This document shows, one piece after another, positions 14,503-20,822 of a DNA stretch of 25,451 bases. Numbering within the stretch: the stretch's first letter is position 1; the number at the start of each line of letters is the position of its first letter. The position numbers and the translations under genes are program-made. The stretch is from Acidithiobacillus ferruginosus (GTDB lineage: Bacteria > Pseudomonadota > Gammaproteobacteria > Acidithiobacillales > Acidithiobacillaceae), in contig NZ_JABBDR010000298.1 of the NCBI RefSeq assembly GCF_018854495.1, positions 1 to 25,451 on the forward strand, in the 5' to 3' direction. The notes under the pieces are model-generated. The model was not told where the DNA came from and did not search any database. It saw nothing but the letters and a program-made list of their open reading frames with translations.

Positions 14503-14982
14503 TCGTCTACCGGGTAGACGGGCGCAGCGGCCACGTTTTCCCGGAAAACGGTTCCGTCTACCCGGAAAACGCCCACATTACCCCTTCTTTATCTTGCGTT
14601 CCGCTTTTCTTTCGGTAGACGCTTTTTTGGGCGTTTTCGTCTACCCGGTAGACGATTCTTTTGGGCAGTGTTTTCCGGGAAGATAATTTTATTAGCCGAT
14701 AATAGGGCGACCGTCTACCGGGTAGACGATTACCTTGAAGCGTTACCCCCGAAATCCACGGCCAGAAGCCCAGACAACGAAGCGGGGTCCAACCGGACCC
14801 CCGGCGGCAGGCTGGGTTGTGGTCGGCAAGCCGGGGCGTGGCCCGGCTGGTCCCCTGCAAGGGGAACCGTCCACAAGGCGGTGGAGCTGCGGGGATAACG
14901 CGACCACATGTCCTGCGGGAGGAAAAGCGCGGATCGTCTACCCGGTAGACGATTAGGCGATGTCGTTTTTTCGGAAAGACGA
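14503..14982. repeat. Palindrome cluster, candidate centromere or origin region
   Basis: Within 480 bp without a supported gene there are four near-perfect copies of TCGTCTACC-S-GGTAGACGA at 14503-14521, 14637-14655, 14711-14729 and 14934-14952. Related palindromes also occur: CGTTTTCC-C-GGAAAACG (14534-14550), the hybrid CGTCTACC-C-GGAAAACG (14555-14571), a partial GTTTTCCGGGAAGA (from 14670) and an imperfect one at 14963-14982. A lone half-site GGTAGACG at 14614-14621 can pair with the copy at 14637. A hairpin TCCCCT-GCA-AGGGGA lies at 14851-14865. Clustering of sites suits a parS centromere or a replication or transfer origin; none of these is proved. Confidence 0.7.
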
Positions 14983-14989
14983 TTTTATA

Positions 14990-15238
14990 TCAGTAGTCAT
15001 CATCATCATCGAGAGCGGGTGGTTGAATGTGTGACTTCCGGGAATTTCTGACCGGGCCACCAAAAATATCTCTGAGTCGGATGAAAATGTATTCACGGCC
15101 ATCCTCGCCGACATATTTCCGACCGGACAACAAATACACCTGTCCGTCGATTTTTGCTTTGCCTGTGAAATCAGGAACACTCTTCCCCTCGATCCTGCTG
15201 TGTGTGAGAAATCCAGTCTTCTCTTCTAACGTACTCAT
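14990..15238 (-). CDS. Unrecognised 82-aa protein coupled to topB
   Basis: I do not recognise this protein. It overlaps the topB stop as ATGA, with AGAAAAGA as a weak ribosome-binding site, so it is likely translated with topB. The sequence suggests a small beta-rich domain (KIDGQVYLLSGRKYVGEDGR, EYIFIRLRDIF) and ends in five aspartates and a tyrosine (ALDDDDDY). Acidic tails of this kind occur on proteins that dock to DNA-binding partners such as single-strand-binding proteins, but that link is speculative here. Confidence 0.75.
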   Translation of the reverse strand: MSTLEEKTGFLTHSRIEGKSVPDFTGKAKIDGQVYLLSGRKYVGEDGREYIFIRLRDIFGGPVRNSRKSHIQPPALDDDDDY

Positions 15239-17286
15239 TCTTTTCTAGCCCCCCACTTCGTCCCGAGCTTCTTGGCATCCTGCTTGTCCGGCCACCAGCA
15301 GGACTGGCAGCCCTCGCACTTGAAAAAGGCGCCGCCTTTCTTGGTCTTCAGGGTGGTGGTCGGTTTTTTGCAGTCCGGACAGGACGGGCCTGCTTTCGCA
15401 GTGCCCCCGCGCATTTTTCCGGTAGACGCCTTACCCCGCGCGCTCGTGGCGGACCGTGCTTGCCCAACGGCAATGGTCGCCGCCTTGGCTGCTTCGATCA
15501 TGCGCGAGACGAATTTGCGCTGGGCTTCCTCGAATTGCTGTAACGTCAGGCGCCCTTCGGACACGGACGATAGTGCGTCCTCCCATCGCGCCGTCAGGAC
15601 GGGATCGGTCAGGTCTTTGGGTAGCGCGTGAACCAGCGCCCGCCCTGCCTGGGTGGAGAGAATCTGCTTGCCTTTGCGCTCCAGGAATCCCCGGGTGAGC
15701 AGTGTTTCGATGATGCTGGCCCTGGTGGCCTCAGTCCCCAGGCCAGAGGTTTCCTTGAGTTTGGCCTTGGCGGCCTCATCCTCAACCACCTTGTGGATGT
15801 TGCTCATGGCCTCAATGAGCGACCCATCCGTAAATCGTGCCGGCGGCTTGGTCTGTTTTGCCTGGACATCTGCATCCTGAACCGCCAGGACCTGTCCCTT
15901 TTTGAGCGCCGGGATCGGCTGGGCGGGGGTGTCATCATTATCGTCATCGGTCATCCCATACACGGCTTTCCAGCCTGCGGAGACCGGGATGTTGGCAGTC
16001 GCCTTCCAGTCCTCGCCGGTGCAAGTCAGTAGGGCCTTGATCGCCCGGTACACATAGGGCGGATAGAACTGCGCGAGATAGGAGCGGACGATGATCTCGT
16101 AGACTTTGGCCACTGTGGGGCTCATAGAGCCCTGCATAGAGCCGGTCGGAATGATGGCGTGGTGCGCTGTCACCTTGCCCGTATTCCAGATGGCCGACTT
16201 CCGGTTGGAATCGGCGGCTTTCACCAGATCCGCAAATCCAGCTTTTGCCAAGCCGGACAGTATCTGTCCGGCATCCCCATTCTGTTCTTCCGGAAGATAG
16301 CGGCAATCGGTCCGGGGATAGGTCGCCGCCTTGTGCTCCTCGTACAGCGCCTGGGCCGCATCAAGGACATTTTGTGCCGACATGCCGAGCTTGGCGGAGC
16401 AGACCTTTTGCAACTCCGCAAGGGAGAAGCCTAATGGTGCCTGTTGCTGCTTTTCGGCGCTGGTGAAATCCTTCACCGTGGCCTTGCCGCCTGCCTTGGC
16501 CTGGGTTGCCAGTCGGTCAGCGGCTTTCCGGTCGGTGAGGTAGCCTTCGGTATCGACGCCCTCGAAATCCTCCCTCAACTCCCAGGCGGCCCAGAATCCG
16601 GTGTTTATCCGAGGAACGTAGTAATCTTTGGGTTTGAAGTGCTCGATCTTCTCATCACGGGCCACGACCAGAGCCAAGGTCGGCGTCTGCACCCGGCCCA
16701 CGGAGACGACCCCGGCGCCGCTGTTGCGCAGCGTGAATGCGCGGGTGAGATTCATGCCCATGAGCCAGTCCGCGCGGGCGCGGGCCTCGGCAGAATTGCT
16801 GAGATTCTGGTAGTCCCGGTTGTCCTTCAGACTGGCCAACGCCTTGCGCACGGACTGCTCATCGAGGGCGGCCAGCCAGATGCGTTGCGTAGGCCCTTTC
16901 CAGCGGAGTTCCTCCAGGACCTCATCCACCAGCAGTTGGCCCTCTCGGTCCGGGTCGCCAGCATTGACTACGGACGAGGCTTTCTTAAGCAGGTCCCGGA
17001 TCACCTTGATCTGGGCCTTGGCATCATCCTTCGCCCGCTTTTTCCATTGCTCCGGAAAGATGGGCAGTTCCTCAAGGCGCCATTTCTTCTTGCCCTTTGG
17101 CGTGGTGGGAACATCATCAGGCGTGTAAAAGTCCGGCTCTTCCTGCTCGAATATATGGCCGAAACACCAGGTCACGACTGTGTCGGACCCGCACTGGATG
17201 AATCCATTGCCTTTGCTCTTCCCGCCGGGAAGATACTCGGCGATACCCTTGCCCAGGCTGGGCTTCTCGGCGATGTACAGTTTCAT
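15235..17286 (-). CDS. topB: DNA topoisomerase III (TraE/TopB type)
   Basis: A 683-residue type IA topoisomerase that relaxes and decatenates DNA through a transient 5'-phosphotyrosine. The Toprim domain starts MKLYIAEKPSLGKGIAEYLP and contains NAGDPDREGQLL. The active-site tyrosine is in ATYPRTDCRYLP (about residue 325). SVGRVQTPTLALVV is the family signature, and the C-terminus carries a four-cysteine zinc ribbon (CPDC and CEGC). Plasmid-borne homologues (TraE of IncP) assist transfer or replication. The start is fixed by GAGGG six bases before ATG 17286; the frame remains open upstream through the palindrome. The 82-aa gene follows with an ATGA overlap. Confidence 0.95.
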   Translation of the reverse strand: MKLYIAEKPSLGKGIAEYLPGGKSKGNGFIQCGSDTVVTWCFGHIFEQEEPDFYTPDDVPTTPKGKKKWRLEELPIFPEQWKKRAKDDAKAQIKVIRDLLKKASSVVNAGDPDREGQLLVDEVLEELRWKGPTQRIWLAALDEQSVRKALASLKDNRDYQNLSNSAEARARADWLMGMNLTRAFTLRNSGAGVVSVGRVQTPTLALVVARDEKIEHFKPKDYYVPRINTGFWAAWELREDFEGVDTEGYLTDRKAADRLATQAKAGGKATVKDFTSAEKQQQAPLGFSLAELQKVCSAKLGMSAQNVLDAAQALYEEHKAATYPRTDCRYLPEEQNGDAGQILSGLAKAGFADLVKAADSNRKSAIWNTGKVTAHHAIIPTGSMQGSMSPTVAKVYEIIVRSYLAQFYPPYVYRAIKALLTCTGEDWKATANIPVSAGWKAVYGMTDDDNDDTPAQPIPALKKGQVLAVQDADVQAKQTKPPARFTDGSLIEAMSNIHKVVEDEAAKAKLKETSGLGTEATRASIIETLLTRGFLERKGKQILSTQAGRALVHALPKDLTDPVLTARWEDALSSVSEGRLTLQQFEEAQRKFVSRMIEAAKAATIAVGQARSATSARGKASTGKMRGGTAKAGPSCPDCKKPTTTLKTKKGGAFFKCEGCQSCWWPDKQDAKKLGTKWGARKE

Positions 17287-17299
17287 CAGATACCCTCGA

Positions 17300-17345
17300 T
17301 CGTCTACCGGGTAGACGCGCTGCGTCACCCCAACGTGAGGGTATA
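17300..17345 (-). promoter_or_regulatory. topB promoter region with 19-bp palindrome
   Basis: A likely -10 element, GATCTATACC (TATACC at 17340-17345 on the minus strand), is followed 21 bases on by a near-perfect palindrome TCGTCTACC-G-GGTAGACGC at 17300-17318. The ribosome-binding site and ATG come 14 bases later. The palindrome would lie in the early transcribed region, suited to a roadblock or to KorB-like repression. Confidence 0.55.
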
Positions 17346-17561
17346 GATCGTTGTTGGGTCGGTCACTGTCACTGACCGGCAGACGTTATATCCAAACCAC
17401 CAAGATGCTAGCGGGAGTGGTCGTCCAAATTCTGGATGAATTGGCTTAGACTCAAAGCGACAGGGGGGATAACACACTGGACAACGCATGGCCAGATAGC
17501 CTACGGTCAGGTAATCCGCCAAACGCACACCCGCTGATAATTGCGCTTTTGTCCTCGCCAT
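17325..17561 (-). CDS. Short ORF with IS4-transposase-like N-terminus (probable remnant)
   Basis: Seventy-eight residues with a good ribosome-binding site (GGAGG before ATG 17561). The first 25 or so residues (MARTKAQLSAGVRLADYLTV...) resemble the N-terminus of IS4-family transposases from memory. The remainder, including three cysteines, does not continue that pattern, so it may be a deletion remnant reading into unrelated DNA. Its 3' end overlaps the topB promoter region. A 10-bp palindrome GGCTATAGCC at 17588-17597 lies just upstream. Confidence 0.45.
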   Translation of the reverse strand: MARTKAQLSAGVRLADYLTVGYLAMRCPVCYPPCRFESKPIHPEFGRPLPLASWWFGYNVCRSVTVTDPTTIYTLTLG

Positions 17562-17835
17562 AGCCCTACCTCCATCATGGGTAACAGGGCTATAGCCTCA
17601 CAGAAATCGAACTAAATAAACAGTATTTCAGCTAGAGTAGCGATTTAAAGTCGTCGATTTGTGGTAGGAAGTTCCATTTTGTTCGGTTTTTACATGCTCC
17701 TGATATAAACCCATATATAGTTTTAAAATGCTTGATCCATTTAGACGAACGCACCGGACGGCATCTTGCACCATCTGCTACACCGGAAGCGCTGGGGTGT
17801 CCAATTTTACGATCTATTAGTGCTTATTCAGGCAG
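17562..17835. other. AT-rich gene-free gap between the mobile element and cbbR
   Basis: A 274-bp stretch with visibly lower GC than either side and no credible gene, tRNA or strong terminator. It likely contains the junction between the element and the carbon-fixation locus. No attachment-site repeat could be identified because the other end of the element is outside the window. Confidence 0.5.
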
Positions 17836-18762
17836 TTATTTGCCCAAATTAGGTTCATTTTGACCATGTGCCGATGCCACAAACAGGTACTTCATAAAGG
17901 CCCTGACGATTGGAGAAAGCAGTTTTCCCGCCGGATAAACCGCATACCACTTGCGCTCTAGAGGAAAACCACGCACGTCGAGAATCGTCAGTTCTCCGCT
18001 GGCGAGTTCCGCATGTATCGTACTGGCAGACAGCACGGCAATACCTAAACCGCCAGCCACAGATTGCTTGACAGCCTCATTACTTCCAAATTCCATACGT
18101 GTTCTGAGAACAACGCCGTGTTGCTCGAAAAACTTCTCTGCGGCCAGACGTGTTCCGGAACCGGGCTCACGCAAAATAAATGGTGCGTCCCGCAGACGTG
18201 ATGGCTCGAGGTCTTTTTCCGACGCTAGGGGATGATCCGATCGGGACACTACCACCAGGGGATTATCGGCGAAAGTTTCCGCGACGACATTTATGTGTTC
18301 CGGCGGCTGACCCAGGATGTAGAGGTCGTCCTGATTACGCGCGAGCCGCTCCAGCAGTACCTCCCGATTACCAATAAACAAAGCAGTAACAACACCAGGA
18401 TGCTCCGTACAGAACCCTCCCATCATACGTGGGATAAAATATTTAGCGGTAGAGAGCGTGGCGACCTTCAAGCTGCCCTTCTCCAGTCCCTGGAGGGCGG
18501 CTATCTCTTGAGTGAAATATTCCAGTCGATCCAGCACATCGTGGCAAGCCGACGTCAGTGCTTCCCCCGCCGCAGTCAGGTAGATTTTCTTGCCAATTTG
18601 ATCAAAAAGCGGCTGGCCGACTGCCTCGGCGAGTTGCCTGACCTGAATAGACAGAGCGGGTGGCGTCAAATGTAGCTCTTCAGCGGCACGGGCGAAGCTC
18701 ATGTGCCGAGCTACGGCAGCGAAGATCTTGAGTTGGTGCAAGGTTGCATGACGGATAGACAT
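17836..18762 (-). CDS. cbbR: LysR-type regulator of carbon fixation genes
   Basis: A 308-residue LysR-type protein. The N-terminal winged HTH is clear (LHQLKIFAAVARHMSFARAA followed by EELHLTPPALSIQVRQLAEAVGQPLF). The co-inducer domain includes KVATLSTAKYFIPRMMGGF and the GGLGIAVLSASTI stretch typical of CbbR. CbbR proteins sense metabolites of the Calvin cycle or redox state and activate cbb operons. The start is ATG 18762 (MSIRHATLHQ), as in the family; the open frame extends further upstream without support. It is divergent from cbbL with a 144-bp shared control region. Confidence 0.93.
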   Translation of the reverse strand: MSIRHATLHQLKIFAAVARHMSFARAAEELHLTPPALSIQVRQLAEAVGQPLFDQIGKKIYLTAAGEALTSACHDVLDRLEYFTQEIAALQGLEKGSLKVATLSTAKYFIPRMMGGFCTEHPGVVTALFIGNREVLLERLARNQDDLYILGQPPEHINVVAETFADNPLVVVSRSDHPLASEKDLEPSRLRDAPFILREPGSGTRLAAEKFFEQHGVVLRTRMEFGSNEAVKQSVAGGLGIAVLSASTIHAELASGELTILDVRGFPLERKWYAVYPAGKLLSPIVRAFMKYLFVASAHGQNEPNLGK

Positions 18763-18906
18763 GCTAACAGTAAACCATAGTAAATTATAATAGTAAATAT
18801 ATTTTACTTTTATAAATGGGCAGATCGTCCACAATACCACTCAAGCATTGGAACCTAGCAGGTGGCTCCAATCACCGTCGTCTACCATGACACAAGGAGA
18901 GCAAGC
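18763..18906. promoter_or_regulatory. Divergent cbbR-cbbL control region
   Basis: An AT-rich block carries AGTAAA three times in direct orientation (18769, 18779, 18792) and once inverted (18803-18808, TTTACT), spaced 10, 13 and 11 bases. ATTATAAT at 18784-18791 gives a consensus TATAAT on both strands. CTAACA at 18764-18769 is a possible -35 for cbbL with 16-base spacing. LysR-type CbbR sites have the T-N11-A form, which several of these repeats can supply. AAGGAGA lies before the cbbL ATG. Confidence 0.65.
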
Positions 18907-20328
18907 ATGGCCGTAAAAAAGTATGAGGCCGGAGTAAAGGAATACCGGCAGACCTATTGGGCCCCCGAGTACGTGCCTTTGGACTCTGATATCTTAGCCT
19001 GTTTCAAAATTACGCCGCAACCAGGGGTGGATCGTGAAGAAGCCGCCGCCGCGGTAGCCGCCGAGTCTTCTACCGGCACCTGGACCACGGTGTGGACCGA
19101 TTTGCTGACTGACATGGATTACTACAAGGGCCGTTCTTATCGCATCGAAGACGTGCCAGGCGATGACTCCAGCTTTTACGCATTTATCGCCTATCCCATA
19201 GATTTGTTCGAAGAAGGGTCCGTGGTTAACGTATTCACCTCTTTGGTGGGTAATGTGTTCGGCTTCAAGGCTGTGCGTGCACTACGCCTGGAAGATGTAC
19301 GCTTCCCACTCGCCTACGTCAAAACCTGCAACGGACCGCCCCACGGCATCCAGGTCGAGCGCGACAAGATGAATAAATATGGCCGACCAATGCTCGGCTG
19401 CACCATCAAGCCCAAGCTTGGTCTATCTGCCAAGAATTATGGTCGTGCAGTCTACGAGTGTCTGCGCGGTGGCCTGGATTTCACCAAGGACGATGAGAAC
19501 GTCAACTCGCAGCCCTTCATGCGCTGGCGCGATCGGTTTCTGTTCGTGGCCGATGCGATACACACAGCCGAAGCTGAAACTGGCGAGCGCAAAGGACATT
19601 ATTTAAATGTTACAGCGCCGTCGCCCGAGGAAATGTATGAGCGGGCAGAGTTCGCCAAGGAACTCAATATGCCCATCATCATGCACGACTTCCTTACGGG
19701 TGGTTTCTGTGCCAATACCGGTCTGGCTCGTTGGTGCCGGAAGAGCGGTACCCTGCTACACATTCACCGTGCCATGCATGCAGTGGTGGACCGTAATCCG
19801 CACCACGGCATTCACTTCCGCGTACTGGTCAAGGCGCTCCGCCTGTCGGGTGGTGATCATCTGCACACCGGCACGGTTGTTGGCAAACTGGAAGGTGACC
19901 GTGCTTCCACTCAAGGATGGGTCGACCTGCTGCGCGAATCGTTCGTCCCTGAGGATCGTAGTCGCGGCATCTTCTTCGACCAAGACTGGGGATCCATGCC
20001 AGGCGTGTTCGCCGTAGCCTCTGGCGGTATCCACGTCTGGCACATGCCGTCGCTGTTAGCGATCTTCGGCGACGATGCGGTATTCCAGTTTGGTGGCGGT
20101 ACGCTGGGGCACCCATGGGGCAACGCTGCCGGAGCAGCTGCCAATCGCGTCGCGCTGGAGGCGTGTGTGGAAGCGCGCAATGAAGGTCGCGATCTCGAGC
20201 GCGAGGGCAAGGACATCCTCACCAACGCCGCGAAAGACAGTCCAGAGTTGAAAATTGCTCTGGAAACCTGGAAAGAGATCAAGTTTGAATTCGATACCGT
20301 AGACAAATTGGACGTGGTGAATCGCTGA
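18907..20328 (+). CDS. cbbL: RuBisCO large subunit, form IA
   Basis: A 473-residue catalytic subunit that carboxylates ribulose-1,5-bisphosphate inside the carboxysome. The start ATG 18907 ([18 protein letters not shown]) follows AAGGAGA. Active-site motifs are intact: the carbamylated lysine in [17 protein letters not shown] (about residue 194), [13 protein letters not shown] with its catalytic Lys, the HIHRAMHAV histidine, [17 protein letters not shown] (loop 6 lysine) and [10 protein letters not shown]. Length and sequence are of the carboxysomal form IAc type. It opens the operon; cbbS follows after 91 bases. Confidence 0.98.
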   Translation: MAVKKYEAGVKEYRQTYWAPEYVPLDSDILACFKITPQPGVDREEAAAAVAAESSTGTWTTVWTDLLTDMDYYKGRSYRIEDVPGDDSSFYAFIAYPIDLFEEGSVVNVFTSLVGNVFGFKAVRALRLEDVRFPLAYVKTCNGPPHGIQVERDKMNKYGRPMLGCTIKPKLGLSAKNYGRAVYECLRGGLDFTKDDENVNSQPFMRWRDRFLFVADAIHTAEAETGERKGHYLNVTAPSPEEMYERAEFAKELNMPIIMHDFLTGGFCANTGLARWCRKSGTLLHIHRAMHAVVDRNPHHGIHFRVLVKALRLSGGDHLHTGTVVGKLEGDRASTQGWVDLLRESFVPEDRSRGIFFDQDWGSMPGVFAVASGGIHVWHMPSLLAIFGDDAVFQFGGGTLGHPWGNAAGAAANRVALEACVEARNEGRDLEREGKDILTNAAKDSPELKIALETWKEIKFEFDTVDKLDVVNR

Positions 20329-20365
20329 TTCTGTGACAGTAATCGCAAAGGCACAAACGAAAACC

Positions 20366-20400
20366 CGCGCGGCGTGTAGCTTGACGGCTTGCTCCGCGCG
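20366..20400 (+). other. Inverted repeat between cbbL and cbbS
   Basis: CGCGCGG (20366-20372) and CCGCGCG (20394-20400) could form a 7-bp GC-only stem in the mRNA with a 21-base loop. It lacks a following T run, so it is not a simple terminator. It may influence mRNA stability or the large-to-small subunit ratio. Confidence 0.5.
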
Positions 20401-20419
20401 CCAAAGAAAGGAATAGAAA

Positions 20420-20752
20420 ATGGCTGACATTCAAGACTACAACTCGACACCCAAGTACGAAACATTCTCTTATTTGCCGGCAATGGGGCCAGAAAAAATG
20501 CGTCGTCAGATCGCCTATCTCGTGAACCAGGGCTGGAACCCCGGCATCGAGCATGTAGAGCCTGAGCGCGCATCAACATACTACTGGTATATGTGGAAGC
20601 TACCCATGTTCGGCGAGCAGTCAGTGGACACCGTTATTGCTGAACTGGAGGCATGCCATCGCGCCCACCCCGACCATCACGTGCGCCTGATCGGGTATGA
20701 CAACTACTCGCAAAGCCAGGGCAGCGCCTTTGTGGTATTCCGCGGGCGATAA
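20420..20752 (+). CDS. cbbS: RuBisCO small subunit
   Basis: A 110-residue small subunit that caps the L8 core to give L8S8. It contains the typical [35 protein letters not shown] and [16 protein letters not shown] stretches. The start follows AAAGGA. It is translated from the cbb operon and is co-packaged in carboxysomes through CsoS2. Confidence 0.98.
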   Translation: MADIQDYNSTPKYETFSYLPAMGPEKMRRQIAYLVNQGWNPGIEHVEPERASTYYWYMWKLPMFGEQSVDTVIAELEACHRAHPDHHVRLIGYDNYSQSQGSAFVVFRGR

Positions 20753-20822
20753 GCAAGATAAGTGCGGAGCTATCCAGCGGATGGCCCGCGCAGGGGTTTG
20801 ATGGATACGGAAGGATCATGGC

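Larger units (their letters stand above)
1..17561. mobile_element. Conjugative element (ICE or integrated plasmid), right part only
   Basis: This stretch holds type IV secretion and conjugation genes (trbI/virB10, virB1-like, traG/virD4, traF, traB), a plasmid-type topoisomerase III, parA-parB and several toxin-antitoxin cassettes, which is the usual cargo of an ICE or conjugative plasmid. The left end lies outside the window. The right limit is placed near 17,561 because element-type features (the palindrome at 17,300 and an IS4-like N-terminal fragment) end there and an AT-rich gap precedes the cbb genes. No integrase, relaxase, replication gene or attachment site is visible, so ICE versus integrated plasmid cannot be decided. 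Confidence 0.7.

Noticed and set aside
14906..14918. TCCTGC sequence resembling an IncP-type nick site
   Set aside because: A six-base match in GC-rich DNA without the neighbouring inverted repeat or a relaxase gene in the window.
15417..15430. Half palindrome near the 3' end of topB
   Set aside because: Only the right arm remains; too degenerate to count as a copy.
16444..17346. Open frame of 300 codons on the plus strand
   Set aside because: Antisense to the conserved N-terminal half of topB; a composition shadow.
18878..18886. Half-site TCGTCTACC 21 bases before cbbL
   Set aside because: Only one arm is present and no other copy occurs in the cbb region; a nine-base match by chance is plausible.
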